DNA of 64,000 nt, from positions 3,410,001 to 3,474,000 of the forward strand of contig NZ_JATACI010000002.1 in assembly GCF_037892195.1 (NCBI RefSeq), read 5' to 3'. Source of the DNA: Yoonia sp. GPGPB17. GTDB lineage: Bacteria > Pseudomonadota > Alphaproteobacteria > Rhodobacterales > Rhodobacteraceae. The notes under the pieces were generated by a model. It did no database searches. It was not told where the DNA came from and saw only the letters and a list, made by a program, of their open reading frames with translations. This document shows positions 8,480 to 19,083 of this stretch, one piece after another (position 1 is the first letter of the stretch; every line of letters begins with the position of its first letter). The translations under genes were made by a program, and so were the position numbers.

Positions 8480-9123
8480 GTACTGAATATCCTTGGTTGC
8501 AGGGTTTCGTGATGCATTGCAGCAATATCGACCAGAAAGGTCGTGCTTTGCAGGTCGTCCAAAGTCGCACCCACGGTTGCCTTTGCGGTCTCATCGCAAA
8601 GTGGGATTAATGCAGCAAGGATTGCCTGTCCGTCGGTTTGCCCCAGCGCCATCAAGCGCATGGCGGCAGAAATCAGGTTGCTGACCACCGCATGCAGATA
8701 CATCGCCGCGGTGAGCGAGGCGTCGATCTTGAGGCGCGCCGCCGCCTGACCGACCGCAACCGGATAGACATGCGCGTTGTCTTCGCCGCCCCAGACTGCC
8801 GCAGCGGTTCTGCCAAAGGCTGCGCCTTGCTGGGTTTGTTCCAACTGCCGCTCTGCTGACGCGGCAAAAGCAAGTGCCGTGTCATTGATCCGGTCCAGCG
8901 ACGCCTTGTCGGTGCAGGCGTATGCCGCGCGCAACAGAATGCAATCGTTGCGTCCGCTGCCGTGGGCGATGATGTCGGACAACCAGTCTTTGAGGTCTGC
9001 GCCAGAGGAGATTGCGCCAGACCAAATAGCGGCTTCGAGCCCATGCGAATAGGCAAATGCCCCCACAGGGAAGGCGGGTGACAGCCATTGCGCCAGAGTC
9101 AGGACATCGCGGTCAGTGGTCAT
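8476..9123 (-). CDS. ureF: Urease accessory protein UreF
   Basis: About 215 residues, all-helical UreF family: the N-terminal segment [21 protein letters not shown] is diagnostic, and the rest is alanine-rich helices. UreF bridges the UreD-urease complex and the UreG GTPase during nickel insertion. I place the start at the ATG at 9123, which overlaps the ureE 3' end by 11 bases and gives the usual short N-terminus; a start at 9168 would add 15 residues read within ureE. Order ureE-ureF-ureG is the common alphaproteobacterial one. Confidence 0.93.
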   Translation of the reverse strand: MTTDRDVLTLAQWLSPAFPVGAFAYSHGLEAAIWSGAISSGADLKDWLSDIIAHGSGRNDCILLRAAYACTDKASLDRINDTALAFAASAERQLEQTQQGAAFGRTAAAVWGGEDNAHVYPVAVGQAAARLKIDASLTAAMYLHAVVSNLISAAMRLMALGQTDGQAILAALIPLCDETAKATVGATLDDLQSTTFLVDIAAMHHETLQPRIFST

Positions 9124-9586
9124 GGGCGGTTGCGACATGTTCGTGGCTGTGAGTGCGCCCATGCCCATAGGCGCCGCCTTCCGGGGTGAAGGGGGCGCTG
9201 ACCGATGTCACAACTGCCCCTAGGTGTTCTAGCATATGCCCAATCACAGGGTCTTCTTGGATCAGCAGGTGGTCGGCGTTGATCTGACACGGCGTGTGCC
9301 GGTTGCCGACATGCCATGCAAGGCGCACGAGGTCAGGGCCCGTAACCTTATAGAGCGTTTCCTCTGCTGCCGCGACTTCGACCAAGCTGCCGTCGCTGAG
9401 TTCAAGGGCATCTCCGTGATTGAGCGAGGTGGTGTGCGCCAGATCAACTAGGAAAGGTTTGCCGCTGGCGGTTTCCAGTCGTTTGCGTCGCAGGAACCGC
9501 GCGGCGTAGTCTAAAGCGCAGACCTCGGCCGTGCCGGTCCAATCTTCGGCGGGCCGGATAGTTTGGGCGATGGGAAGTTGTGACAT
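9113..9586 (-). CDS. ureE: Urease accessory nickel-binding protein UreE
   Basis: 157 residues: an N-terminal peptide-binding half and a C-terminal metal-binding half with the segment WHVGNRHTPCQ. It ends in a histidine-rich tail ([17 protein letters not shown]) expected to bind Ni(II). UreE is the metallochaperone that hands nickel to UreG. The ATG at 9586 is chosen because it opens with MSQLPIAQ; an upstream in-frame start at 9646 would read into ureC. It begins 8 bases after the ureC stop. Confidence 0.93.
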   Translation of the reverse strand: MSQLPIAQTIRPAEDWTGTAEVCALDYAARFLRRKRLETASGKPFLVDLAHTTSLNHGDALELSDGSLVEVAAAEETLYKVTGPDLVRLAWHVGNRHTPCQINADHLLIQEDPVIGHMLEHLGAVVTSVSAPFTPEGGAYGHGRTHSHEHVATAHDH

Positions 9587-9594
9587 ATCGGACC

Positions 9595-11304
9595 TCAGAA
9601 CATGAAATAGCGTTGCGCCATGGGCAAGACCTCGGCAGGTTCGCAAGTCAGCAAAACGCCATCGGCGCGCACTTCGTAGGTTTCGGGGTGCACTTCGATT
9701 TCGGGCAGGGCAGCGTTCAGTACCATATCCGCCTTGCTGATCTTACGGGTGTTCTTGATCGCGACTGTTTGCTTGGCCAATCCGAGTTCATCGCGCAGAC
9801 CTGCATCTTGTGCCGCTCCGGAAACAAAGCTGACCGAGGAATGGGTCAGCGACGTGCCGTAGGCTGCGAACATGGGTCTTGTGTAGACGGGCTGCGGCGT
9901 CGGGATCGAGGCATTGGGATCGCCCATTTGCGCCACAACAATAGAGCCACCCATCAAGACCATCTCTGGTTTCACGCCAAAGAAAGCCGGGTTCCACAAT
10001 GCCAGATCGGCCCGTTTGCCAACGCTGATATCGCCAATCACATGGCTGACACCTTGGGCAATGGCCGGGTTGATCGTGTATTTGGCAATGTAGCGGCGCA
10101 CACGCATGTTGTCGTTCTCGCCGGTCTCATCATCCAGACGCCCGCGCTGTTTCTTCATCTTATCGGCGGTTTGCCAGGTGCGGATGATGACCTCGCCCAC
10201 ACGCCCCATCGCCTGACTGTCGGATGCAATGATTGAGAAGGCACCCATGTCGTGCAGAATATCCTCAGCCGCGATGGTTTCGCGCCGGATACGGCTTTCT
10301 GCGAAGGCGATGTCTTCGGGGATGGATTTATCCAGGTGGTGGCACACCATCAGCATGTCGAGATGCTCTTCCAGCGTGTTCACCGTGAAGGGTCGTGTTG
10401 GATTGGTTGAGGAGGGAAGCACATTCGCATCGCCGCAAATCTTGATGATGTCAGGGGCATGGCCGCCGCCCGCGCCTTCGGTGTGGAACGCGTGAATCGT
10501 GCGGCCCTTCATAGCCCCGACCGTATGCTCGACAAAGCCAGACTCGTTAAGCGTATCGGTGTGGATCATCACCTGCACATCCATGTCGTCAGCAACGAAA
10601 AGGCAGCAATCAATGGCGCCCGGCGTAGTGCCCCAGTCTTCGTGTAGTTTCAGCGCGCAGGCCCCGCCCTTGATCATCTCGACCAAGGCGTCTGGTTGGC
10701 TTGCGTTGCCTTTGCCGGACAGGCCGATGTTCATCGGGATGCCATCAAATGACTGGAGCATCCGCCCTATGTGCCAAGGTCCCGGCGTACAAGTCGTGGC
10801 GAGCGTGCCGTGTGCCGGCCCCGTACCGCCACCAAAACAGGTGGTGACGCCAGAGTGCAGCGAATCCTCCATCTGCTGCGGGCAAATAAAGTGAATGTGG
10901 CTGTCCATACCGCCTGCGGTCAGGATACGGCCTTCGCCAGCGATCACCTCGGTCCCCGGACCAACGATGATGTCAACGCCGGATTGCGTGTCCGGGTTGC
11001 CTGCCTTGCCGATAGCGTGGATCAACCCATCCTTCAGGGCGACGTCAGCTTTGTAGATGCCAGAGTGATCAACAACCAGCGCGTTGGTGATGACTGTATC
11101 AACGGCACCGCCCTCACGTGTGACTTGGCTTTGGCCCATGCCGTCGCGGATTACCTTGCCACCGCCGAATTTGACCTCTTCACCATAGGTGGTCAGATCG
11201 CGCTCAACCTCGATAATCAGGTCAGTATCGGCGAGGCGTAGTTTGTCGCCGGTAGTAGGGCCGTACATGGCCGCGTAATGGACACGGGAAATCTCACGAG
11301 GCAT
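9595..11304 (-). CDS. ureC: Urease subunit alpha (catalytic)
   Basis: 569 residues, full family length. Active-site landmarks are in place: [10 protein letters not shown] supplies two nickel-ligand His residues; [10 protein letters not shown] contains the Lys carbamylated to bridge the two nickels; the flap MVCHHLD holds the Cys-His pair near the catalytic base. UreABC hydrolyses urea to ammonia and carbamate in the cytoplasm. The frame is intact. It begins at the last base of the ureB stop. No urea or nickel transporter gene occurs in the window. Confidence 0.97.
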   Translation of the reverse strand: MPREISRVHYAAMYGPTTGDKLRLADTDLIIEVERDLTTYGEEVKFGGGKVIRDGMGQSQVTREGGAVDTVITNALVVDHSGIYKADVALKDGLIHAIGKAGNPDTQSGVDIIVGPGTEVIAGEGRILTAGGMDSHIHFICPQQMEDSLHSGVTTCFGGGTGPAHGTLATTCTPGPWHIGRMLQSFDGIPMNIGLSGKGNASQPDALVEMIKGGACALKLHEDWGTTPGAIDCCLFVADDMDVQVMIHTDTLNESGFVEHTVGAMKGRTIHAFHTEGAGGGHAPDIIKICGDANVLPSSTNPTRPFTVNTLEEHLDMLMVCHHLDKSIPEDIAFAESRIRRETIAAEDILHDMGAFSIIASDSQAMGRVGEVIIRTWQTADKMKKQRGRLDDETGENDNMRVRRYIAKYTINPAIAQGVSHVIGDISVGKRADLALWNPAFFGVKPEMVLMGGSIVVAQMGDPNASIPTPQPVYTRPMFAAYGTSLTHSSVSFVSGAAQDAGLRDELGLAKQTVAIKNTRKISKADMVLNAALPEIEVHPETYEVRADGVLLTCEPAEVLPMAQRYFMF

Positions 11305-11609
11305 TACAGGTCTCCCATGATTTTCTGGTTGAAGCCGAAGATGCGCCGCGCGCCGCCGATGGGGATCAACTGCACTTCGCGGCGTTGGCCGGGTTCAAAA
11401 CGGACAGCAGTGCCCGAGGCGATATCAAGGCGCATGCCGCGTGCGGCGTTTCGGTCAAAGTTCAGCGCGGGATTTGTTTCAGCGAAATGGTAGTGGCTGC
11501 CGACCTGCACGGGGCGGTCGCCGGTATTTGCGACCATCAAAGTGATTGCTTCGGCGTCTGCGTTCAGCGTGAGGTTGCCATCGGCGGGAAAGAGTTCTCC
11601 GGGGATCAT
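11304..11609 (-). CDS. ureB: Urease subunit beta
   Basis: 101 residues with the conserved opening IPGELF, the segment [15 protein letters not shown] and the ending [10 protein letters not shown], all typical of UreB. This small subunit packs around UreC in the (UreABC)3 complex. The start at 11609 follows ureA by 11 bases. A longer in-frame reading to 11720 only runs through ureA antiparallel-free coding sequence in another frame and is not credible. Confidence 0.95.
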   Translation of the reverse strand: MIPGELFPADGNLTLNADAEAITLMVANTGDRPVQVGSHYHFAETNPALNFDRNAARGMRLDIASGTAVRFEPGQRREVQLIPIGGARRIFGFNQKIMGDL

Positions 11610-11620
11610 TTTGACGCCTC

Positions 11621-11923
11621 CTACCTGATCGGGTTGTGAACGGTGACAAGCTTTGTGCCGTCCGGGAACGTGGCCTCGACCTGCACTTCGTGGACCATCT
11701 CGGCGATGCCCTCCATGCATTGATCGCGGGTGATGACATGACCGCCAGCTTCCATCATGTCCGCGACGGAGCGCCCATCGCGCGCCCCTTCAACGACGGC
11801 ATCGGTGATCAGTGCAATCGCTTCGGGGTGGTTCAGCTTCACGCCACGGGCGAGCCGCTTGCGCGCCACCTCAGCGGCCATAGCGACCAGCAGTTTGTCT
11901 TTTTCACGCGGGGTGAGTTGCAT
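11621..11923 (-). CDS. ureA: Urease subunit gamma
   Basis: 100 residues beginning [20 protein letters not shown], with the conserved region [21 protein letters not shown] and the C-terminal segment HNPIR. It is full length and matches the smallest urease subunit. It starts three bases after the ureD stop at 11927, so translation of the two is probably coupled. Confidence 0.96.
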   Translation of the reverse strand: MQLTPREKDKLLVAMAAEVARKRLARGVKLNHPEAIALITDAVVEGARDGRSVADMMEAGGHVITRDQCMEGIAEMVHEVQVEATFPDGTKLVTVHNPIR

Positions 11924-11926
11924 GGG

Positions 11927-12780
11927 TCAAAGCCTCCATGAAATGGGAAGGGAGTTGTTTGTCAGGTGGTCCAGCACCGGGATCAGATCGCGCCGGAGTG
12001 CGAAGCTATCGGATGCGAGGTGACGGATAACGAGGACGTCTTCGGCGATTAGGCTTGCGCCTGCTGTGGGCGGTAGCATTTTGCGCAAGATGTTAAGCTC
12101 TGAGGCCGCAGAATGGCTGACCCAGACGAGGCTGGCCATTGCATTTGCGCCGTTCGCAATACCGGCGCGCGCTATATGAGCGGCGGCATTTCCGACCAAA
12201 TCCATCCCGTCAAGATAAAGGGGGCAGCCGTTGCGCATAATTTTGATGCGGTCGTTGAAACGGATATCGTGCAAGGTTTCGGCCATCGCTGTCCGGCCAA
12301 AGACGACGGGCTCGACCATTAGGAATTCCGCAGCATCGGCGAGTGTCACCTCCAGCTGGCGTTTTAATGCGCAGTTCTCAAACAGGATCAACTCTTGCGG
12401 CAGCCAGTGCAGGCGCGCTCCGGATGCCACTGATAACCGTGTGCTGACGTGACCAACTTCACCTGCCTGCGCCCGATAAGCGCGTTCTGCGGCTTGTGTC
12501 GTGAGGGTCAGCGATGTGCCGCCGTGCGCAGATGCTTGGAGTGTGTACCGGTCACCGCCGGTGATGCCGCCTGCGGTATTGACAATGATCGTTTCGAGTT
12601 TTTTTTATGGTTCCGGGGGAAAACAAGTTTGGTTGACCCGGCCTGCCTCAGGTCGCGCAGCTGTGTTCGACCGGTCTGATCACGTGCAACCACAAGCGCA
12701 CCCTCACCGACAGCACGGGGCTGCGCGGGGCGCGCGCTGATAAAGCTGTCATGCTGCGGCAGGTTAATTGTCGGCTCCAA
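11927..12780 (-). CDS. ureD: Urease accessory protein UreD; frame interrupted in a T8/A8 run
   Basis: The N-terminal frame from 12780 has the UreD hallmark QAGSTKLVFPR. It loses register in the run of eight T (plus strand 12599-12606); with one base added the reading continues LETIIVNTAGGITGGD, then TTQAAERAYRA and the C-terminal frame SGARLHWLPQELILFENCAL to ISWRL. The repaired protein has 284 residues, normal for UreD. UreD is the scaffold that binds urease and UreFG during nickel insertion, and it heads the ureDABCEFG operon. Loss of UreD abolishes urease maturation in other bacteria, so either urease is inactive here or the missing base is a sequencing error in the homopolymer. I favour the latter. 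Confidence 0.85.
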
Positions 12781-13009
12781 GTCTTTCGATTGTGCCTACA
12801 GTTTGTTCAGATTCGGTATGGAAGGGGCAGAGGCAGCGAGCCGATCCGCAGATCGGCTCTCAATTTGCGCAAAAAGCATGCAGAATGTACAGGAAACGCC
12901 TTAAAAATGGGCGACGTAGAAACCCCATCTTAAGCTAGATTGTGCTGGTCGCGGCACCATGCGGCGTGGATCGAGAGGTAAGGTGGACCATGATCCGCCT
13001 TACACAGTC
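12781..13009. other. Intergenic region between ureD and pckA
   Basis: The urease operon promoter should lie here, just upstream of 12780; pckA ends at the far side. I see no clear NtrC-type or sigma-54 element, no RNA gene and no convincing terminator. Confidence 0.4.
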
Positions 13010-14607
13010 TTACCCGATTGCGGCTGCTTTGACGTCATCATCAATGAAGGGGACGTATTTTTCAAAGTTATCGCTAAACATTGTCACCAGCTTTTCAGCC
13101 TGCGCGTCGTAACCAGCTTTATCCGCCCATGTATCGCGCGGGTTCAGTAACCCGCCATCGACGCCGTCGACCGAGATTGGCACTTCGAAGCCAAAGTGCG
13201 CGTCTTTGCGGAAAGTGCTTTCGATCAACGTACCGTCCAGCGCGGCCGATAGCAGCGCGCGTGTCGCCTTGATCGGCATCCGCGATCCGGTGCCGTAAGC
13301 GCCGCCGGTCCAGCCGGTGTTTACCAGCCAGCAAGTCGCACCATGGCTTGCGATCTTCGTTCGCAGCAAGTTGCCGTAAACCTCGGGCCTGCGCGGCATG
13401 AAGGGCGCGCCAAAGCAGGTGCTGAATGTGGGTTCTGGCTCCGTCACACCCCGCTCAGTGCCTGCTACCTTAGACGTGAAGCCAGAGAGGAAGTGATACA
13501 TTGCCTGTGCCGGTGTCAGCCGCGCGATGGGGGGAGCACGCCAAAGGCATCACAGGTCAGCATGATAATGTTCTTGGGGTGTCCGCCCAAGGCGCTGTCG
13601 GATGCATTTGAGATATAGTTCAGCGGGTAAGCGCAACGCATATTGGCTGTCAGGCTGTCATCGTCGAAATCCAACGCGAGCGTCTCAGGATCAAAGACCA
13701 TATTCTCGATTACTGTATGTGGCATCGCACAGGTCGCGTAGATTTCCGGCTCGGCCTCAGGATCCAGACCAATGGTCTTTGCATAGCAGCCACCTTCGAA
13801 ATTGAACGTGCCACGGTCAGACCAACCATGCTCGTCATCACCGATCAACACGCGTGTCGGGTCAGCAGAGAGCGTCGTTTTGCCCGTGCCAGACAAACCG
13901 AAGAAGACTGCCGTATCAACGGGATTACCCGGCGCATGGTTGGCAGAGCAGTGCATCGGCATGATGCCCTTTTCAGGCAGCAGGTAATTCAGCAACGTGA
14001 AAACCGATTTTTTGTTCTCGCCCGCGTATTCTGTGCCGCCGATCAGGATTAGCTTCTTCTCAAAATTCATTGCGATCACGGTTTCTGAACGACAGCCATG
14101 CTTGGCAGGGTCCGCTTTGAATGTTGGGCAGTTAATGACGGTAAAGTCTGGCGAAAAGCTCTCAAGCTCAGATGCCTCCGGGCGACGCAGCATATGGCGG
14201 ATGAACAGGCCATGCCAGGTCAGCTCTGTCACGACGCGCACGTCCAGTCGGTGAGCAGGGTCGGCGCCACCAAACAGGTCTTGCACGTTGTAGGTGCCGC
14301 CTTTCATATGCTCCAGCATATCAGCGTAGAGAACATCGAAATGTGCCGGTTCCATAGGCGGGTTGTTTTCCCACCAAATCGTATCGGCAACATTGTCCGT
14401 TTTGACGACAAACTTGTCTTTCGGGGACCGGCCAGTGTGCTTGCCAGTTGAGACCAGGAATGTCCCACCTTTGCCAGTGACACCTTCACCAGCGGCGACG
14501 GCAGCATCGTGCAATTCTTTCGCAGAGCGGTTGTAATAGACATAACCCAGCCCTGTGATGCCTTGATCTTCAAGTTTCATCGACGGGTTGACCGTACCTT
14601 GGTCCAT
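13010..14607 (-). CDS. pckA: ATP-dependent phosphoenolpyruvate carboxykinase; frame interrupted in a G6/C6 run
   Basis: Adding one base in the C6 run (plus strand G6 at 13525-13530) joins the first frame, ending CDAFGVLPP, to the second ([20 protein letters not shown]). The result is a 532-residue protein, the normal length. The kinase P-loop [14 protein letters not shown], the metal/nucleotide loop [10 protein letters not shown] and the segment [15 protein letters not shown] are present. It makes PEP from oxaloacetate with ATP, the entry to gluconeogenesis. The start at 14607 has AGGAG six bases upstream; the earlier in-frame ATG at 14694 has none. pckA divergent from chvI is the usual alphaproteobacterial order. 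The break is most likely a sequencing error. Confidence 0.88.
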
Positions 14608-14908
14608 GGGTTCGCTCCTTTTTGAAGTGGCTGGAATAACCTGCGATGGTCTTCCATAGCACCAAGCTTTCAAAGGCCGATACCCCAGTTTCACATCGTT
14701 AGCGCAACCATTTCGATGTTAGCGCAACCAAACATGGTCATGGTTGAAACAGGACTTGGGCGAAATGCACAACTCGGCAAAAGTAACCCGATTGTGGCAA
14801 ATGTATGACCATGATCGACTTAACGGTTGATTCGCTTGTTCAAAACGGTGAAAAGTCTACAGCAGCGCCTTTAAGAGCGCCGAGCATATTTAACGAAGGG
14901 TTTCCACG
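14608..14908. promoter_or_regulatory. Divergent pckA/chvI promoter region with a tandem 13-base repeat
   Basis: The 13-base word GTTAGCGCAACCA occurs twice in direct orientation, at 14698-14710 and 14718-14730, exactly 20 bases apart, i.e. about two helical turns. The copies start about 90 bases upstream of the pckA ATG. Two identical words at this spacing in a divergent promoter region suggest a dimeric regulator binding two sites. ChvI or a gluconeogenic regulator of pckA such as PckR are candidates, but I cannot assign either. No RNA gene is seen in the rest of the spacer. Confidence 0.5.
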
Positions 14909-15610
14909 ATGTCGCGAATTGCACTTGTAGATGATGACAGGAACATCCTCACGTCTGTTTCTATGACCCTTGAAGCAGAAGGCTTTGAGGTTGAAACCTA
15001 TAATGACGGGTTGTCGGCGCTTGAGGCTTTTAACAAACGCATGCCTGACATGGCTGTTCTGGACATCAAAATGCCCCGAATGGACGGAATGGATTTGTTG
15101 CAACGCCTGCGACAAAAGACGTCCATGCCAGTTATTTTCCTGACGTCCAAGGATGATGAGATCGACGAAGTCCTGGGTTTGCGCATGGGGGCCGATGATT
15201 ACGTAAAAAAGCCATTTTCTCAGCGTTTACTGGTTGAACGAATCCGGGCGCTCTTGCGCAGACAAGATGCAATTGCCGGGGAAGAGATTGAGGAAACCGA
15301 AGACACAAAGGTAATGGTGCGCGGTGAGTTGGTGATGGATCCACTCCGTCACGCGGTTAAGTGGAAAGGGAAAGACGTATCCCTTACGGTAACGGAATTT
15401 TTGTTGTTGCAGGCATTGGCCCAGCGACCCGGCTTTGTCAAAAGCCGCGATCAGCTGATGGATGTTGCCTATGATGACCAAGTCTACGTGGACGATCGCA
15501 CGATCGACAGCCACATCAAACGCCTGCGCAAAAAGATGCGCAACACGGATAACGAGTTCTCTGCGATCGAAACCCTCTATGGCATTGGGTATCGCTACAA
15601 CGAAGAGTAA
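14909..15610 (+). CDS. chvI: Two-component response regulator ChvI
   Basis: 233 residues. The N-terminal receiver domain has the acidic pocket VDDD at 7-10, the phospho-acceptor Asp52 in [10 protein letters not shown] and the switch Lys in DDYVKKPF. The C-terminal OmpR-type winged helix ends [12 protein letters not shown]. ChvI is the output of the conserved alphaproteobacterial ChvGI system, which controls envelope, acid and central carbon responses. It is followed four bases later by chvG, and lies divergent from pckA as in Agrobacterium and Sinorhizobium relatives. Confidence 0.93.
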   Translation: MSRIALVDDDRNILTSVSMTLEAEGFEVETYNDGLSALEAFNKRMPDMAVLDIKMPRMDGMDLLQRLRQKTSMPVIFLTSKDDEIDEVLGLRMGADDYVKKPFSQRLLVERIRALLRRQDAIAGEEIEETEDTKVMVRGELVMDPLRHAVKWKGKDVSLTVTEFLLLQALAQRPGFVKSRDQLMDVAYDDQVYVDDRTIDSHIKRLRKKMRNTDNEFSAIETLYGIGYRYNEE

Positions 15611-15613
15611 GTC

Positions 15614-17350
15614 ATGACGGCAGCGCCGAAAATTGACGTACGTGACCTGAAGTCCGTGCGCGCTGCAGCGCGTACGCCAGATCTTGTTTTGGGTGATGAC
15701 TGGGTGGATCCCGATCTTGTCACCGAGGATATTGAAGTTGATGAGATTCCCGGTGGCCGCCTGTTTGCGCTGCGCCGCTCCCCGATTGCCCGCAAGATCA
15801 TCACATTCAATCTGATCGCTTTAATCCTCCTGATCGCGGGCGTGCTTTACCTTAGTCCTTCGCGCGACAGTCTGGCGTTTCAGCGGGCAAATGGTTTGAT
15901 CAACGAAGCGCAGCTTATTGCGGATGTGTTTGAGGGGCAGCTGCCTTCTGTCGCACCTGTCAATCTGGTCACTGCTGATGGGATCAACCCAACAGCGACC
16001 CTTGAAGGTTTGAACTTACGCGGCGGCGTTGAGGTATCGGTCTTTGCCCCCGATACAACCTTGGTGGCCCGTGCGACGGGTAGTTTGAGCGACGCCCAGA
16101 TCGCAGACCTTGAAGAACAGACCGGCGGCACCTTCGTTCTGGATTTTCTTGTCTCGCTTTGGGACGGCATGGTCAGCATGGGGTCGTTTGGCGAAGAACC
16201 AATCGACCAGGAACAAGCCTTCATTCAGCTGTCGCAGGAAAACGTTAAGTTGGCGATTGAGAATGGCACGCAGTTGGAAGCCTCGGACATTGGCGGTGAC
16301 ACCAGTTTTATCGTCACCACCCCGATTATGCGTAATGGCGTGGCTGTTGGTGTGATCGCAGTGACAACGGCCGCAGGTGAAGTTGATAGCCTGGTCAGTC
16401 GTGAACGCGAACAGTTCTTGCGCCTGTTCTTTGTCGGCGTGCTGGTCAGTATTGGTCTGAGCCTTGTTCTGGCCTCGACCATTGCCAATCCGCTGGCCCA
16501 ACTGGCGACTGCCGCTGAAGCGAGCCAGGAAAAGAACGCGCGTAAGATGTCACCGGGCCGCGTTCGGATACCTGATCTGAGTGGACGCCCTGATGAAATC
16601 GGTCGTCTGTCTGCCGCCTTGCGTAGCATGGTTTCGGCCCTTTATGAGCGGATCGAAGGCAATGAACAGTTCGCCGCCGATGTGGCGCATGAGATCAAAA
16701 ATCCGCTGGCGTCTCTTCGGTCAGCCGTGGGGACCATGCGTGTTGCCACCCGTGACGATCAGCGTGAACGCCTGCTTGAGGTAATTGAGCACGATGTGAA
16801 ACGTCTTGACCGATTGGTTAGCGATATCTCGAATGCGTCGCGTCTGGACAGTGAACTGGTCAAAGAGGAAGAAGAGACTTTTGACCTGATCAAGATGCTG
16901 GGCAACATTGCAGAATTCTTGGGCAAGGACGCCAAACTGCGCGGTGTTGATTTCGTGGCCGACCTGCCCGAGGGCGAGATTGCCGTTCAGGGTTTGGAGG
17001 GGCGTATGGCGCAGGTCTTTGTCAATCTGATCACCAACGCGATTTCCTTCTGTGACAAAGGTGACGCCATTCGCGTCTGGGCGCGAACACGTCAGAACCG
17101 TGTGCTGATTGTGGTTGAAGACACTGGCCCCGGCATCCCTGATGATGCGCTAACCAAGATTTTCCAACGTTTCTATTCCGAACGGCCAGAGGGCCAGTTT
17201 GGCAATAACTCGGGCCTTGGTCTGGCAATTTCCAAACAGATTGTGGAAGCGCACGCTGGCGCAATCTGGGCCGAGAACATTCGCCCGACCGATGCTGATC
17301 CGACATCCGAGCCTCTGGGCGCCCGCTTCGTTGTTGGCCTCCCAATTTAG
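15614..17350 (+). CDS. chvG: Sensor histidine kinase ChvG
   Basis: 578 residues. An N-terminal cytoplasmic stretch precedes a first membrane segment at about 57-77 (ITFNLIALILLIAGVLYL). A periplasmic sensor domain of about 190 residues follows, then a second membrane segment (LFFVGVLVSIGLSLVLAS near 275-293) and a HAMP linker. The kinase core has the H-box DVAHEIKNPLASL, N-box VFVNLITNAISF, G1 DTGPGIPD and G2 SGLGLAIS. Partner of ChvI. In other species the periplasmic inhibitor ExoR acts on this sensor; none is in the window. Confidence 0.93.
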   Translation: MTAAPKIDVRDLKSVRAAARTPDLVLGDDWVDPDLVTEDIEVDEIPGGRLFALRRSPIARKIITFNLIALILLIAGVLYLSPSRDSLAFQRANGLINEAQLIADVFEGQLPSVAPVNLVTADGINPTATLEGLNLRGGVEVSVFAPDTTLVARATGSLSDAQIADLEEQTGGTFVLDFLVSLWDGMVSMGSFGEEPIDQEQAFIQLSQENVKLAIENGTQLEASDIGGDTSFIVTTPIMRNGVAVGVIAVTTAAGEVDSLVSREREQFLRLFFVGVLVSIGLSLVLASTIANPLAQLATAAEASQEKNARKMSPGRVRIPDLSGRPDEIGRLSAALRSMVSALYERIEGNEQFAADVAHEIKNPLASLRSAVGTMRVATRDDQRERLLEVIEHDVKRLDRLVSDISNASRLDSELVKEEEETFDLIKMLGNIAEFLGKDAKLRGVDFVADLPEGEIAVQGLEGRMAQVFVNLITNAISFCDKGDAIRVWARTRQNRVLIVVEDTGPGIPDDALTKIFQRFYSERPEGQFGNNSGLGLAISKQIVEAHAGAIWAENIRPTDADPTSEPLGARFVVGLPI

Positions 17351-17352
17351 GG

Positions 17353-17778
17353 ATGGCGACGCCGGACACTCTGCATGCATCCTGTGTCGCGTGGAATGAC
17401 AGGGCAGTTTTGATCATGGGTGCTGCTGGTGCTGGCAAATCAGCATTGGCGCTATCGTTGATGGCGCTGGGGTGTCGCTTGGTCGCGGATGACATTGTGC
17501 AACTCTCGGTCAACGCGGGCACCATGATTGCAACGTGTCACCCGAACATCCAAGGTTTGATTGAGGCGCGCGGCGTTGGCATTTTGAATGCGACCACGCG
17601 ACCAAAGGCCCAAGTTGTGCTTGCTGTCGATCTGGACCGTTGCACCGTGGAACGATTGCCACAACCACGCGTCTTCACGCATTTGGGATGCGATCTGCCC
17701 TTGATCTACAGAGTTGATGCACCACACTTTGCACCGGCGATCTTGCAAATCCTCAAATCTGGTTGGAGTGACAGATGA
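17353..17778 (+). CDS. hprK: HPr kinase/phosphorylase, short alphaproteobacterial form
   Basis: 141 residues, only the C-terminal catalytic domain of HprK, as usual in alphaproteobacteria. The Walker A loop [12 protein letters not shown] is near residue 22, the acidic pair VADDIVQL follows, and [13 protein letters not shown] matches the family signature. It phosphorylates HPr on a serine and can reverse the reaction. It starts 3 bases after chvG and overlaps rapZ by 4 bases, linking the PTS branch with the two-component system. Confidence 0.92.
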   Translation: MATPDTLHASCVAWNDRAVLIMGAAGAGKSALALSLMALGCRLVADDIVQLSVNAGTMIATCHPNIQGLIEARGVGILNATTRPKAQVVLAVDLDRCTVERLPQPRVFTHLGCDLPLIYRVDAPHFAPAILQILKSGWSDR

Positions 17779-18691
17779 CCAAAACAGGTCAGGACCTGAT
17801 GAATACCGCACCCGAAGTGGTGCTGGTGACGGGTCCCTCTGGTGCAGGTCGGTCCACCGCGATTAATGCGCTTGAGGATCTGGGATATGAGGTGATCGAC
17901 AACCTTCCGCTGTCCCTTCTGCCGCGTTTGTTGGAAGGCCCACCACCCGCGCGCCCCTTGGCGCTGGGCGTTGATGTGCGCAATCGTGATTTCAGCACCG
18001 CGGCCCTGATCGATACGATTGATCGCTTGACCGGGAAGGGCAAACTGACCGCGCAAGTTTTGTACATGGACGCAGCCGAGGAAGAGCTGGTGCGCAGATA
18101 TTCCGAGACCCGGCGCAGGCATCCACTCGCACCCGCCGGGTCACCGCTCGAAGGTATCGCGGCAGAGCGGGAACTGCTGATCCCGGTGCGCGCGCGCGCT
18201 GATGTGCTGATTGATACGACGGGGTTGTCACCCCATGATGCAAAGGCCGAAGTGGAACAATGGTTCGGGACGGGTGAGGGGCGTAAACTGGGTGTGACGC
18301 TACATTCGTTTTCTTACAAGCGGGGTCTGCCCCGTGGCATGGATATCGTCATGGACTGCCGTTTTCTGCAAAATCCCCATTGGGTCGAAGGATTGCGCAA
18401 ACTTGATGGGCGTGATGCAAAGGTTGCCGCATATGTTGCCGCCGACCCTCGTTTTGCGGCCTTCTTTGAAAAAGTCAAAGGGCTGGCTGATTTGCTGCTG
18501 CTTAGGCGCACCGCGATGAAGGCAAGGCGCATCTGTCTATCGGTTTTGGCTGTACAGGGGGCAAACATCGTTCTGTCGCAATGATCGAGAAGCTTGCAGA
18601 AGCCCTTGCACAAGACGGGTGGCATGTATCTAAACGACACCGGGAGTTAGAGCGGCACGCCGCTGAGGGAAGCAAGGAAAAAGCGGTTTGA
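17775..18691 (+). CDS. rapZ: RNase adapter protein RapZ (YvcJ family); frame interrupted near the C-terminus
   Basis: The N-terminal P-loop [19 protein letters not shown] and the segment [10 protein letters not shown] identify the RapZ/YvcJ nucleotide-binding family. At about 18511 the frame shifts by one base (one C missing in the CC after GGCGCA). The other frame then reads [20 protein letters not shown], the conserved RapZ C-terminal motif, up to the stop at 18689-18691. The repaired protein has 305 residues, normal. In enterobacteria RapZ controls glucosamine-6-phosphate synthase expression through RNase E; the role in this group is less clear. The last four bases overlap the TTG start of the next gene. 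Confidence 0.85.
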
Positions 18692-19083
18692 TCGGGATTG
18701 TTATCGTCGCGCATGGTGGGTTGGCGCAAGAGTATCACGCGGCCGTCGAACATGTCGTTGGGCCGCAGCCGGGCATGGTCAGTATCGCGATAGGTGCTGA
18801 AGACGACCGCGCCACTAAACAAAATGAAATCTGTGATGCAGCCGATGGTGTTGATACCGGTGATGGTGTCGTGATTGTCACAGATATGTTTGGTGGGTCG
18901 CCTACAAATCTGTCACTGCGGGCCTGTAGCCCCGAAAATCGACGGATCCTCTACGGGGCAAACCTGCCTATGCTGATCAAACTAGCCAAGTCGCGTAACG
19001 CCACCGTGCCTGATGCGGTCGAAGCCGCGATAGCGGCGGCGCATAAGTACATCAATAGCCACAACGGCGGGTTACCTCAATGA
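18688..19083 (+). CDS. PTS mannose-family EIIA component
   Basis: 131 residues, PTS-EIIA-Man fold. The phosphorylatable His is in the N-terminal [12 protein letters not shown] (His9), and [14 protein letters not shown] is the second family signature. The start is TTG at 18688, overlapping the rapZ stop. There is no sugar permease (EIIB/C/D) nearby, so this EIIA is probably regulatory. It would accept phosphate from HPr, encoded directly downstream (4-base overlap). Confidence 0.9.
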   Translation: MIGIVIVAHGGLAQEYHAAVEHVVGPQPGMVSIAIGAEDDRATKQNEICDAADGVDTGDGVVIVTDMFGGSPTNLSLRACSPENRRILYGANLPMLIKLAKSRNATVPDAVEAAIAAAHKYINSHNGGLPQ

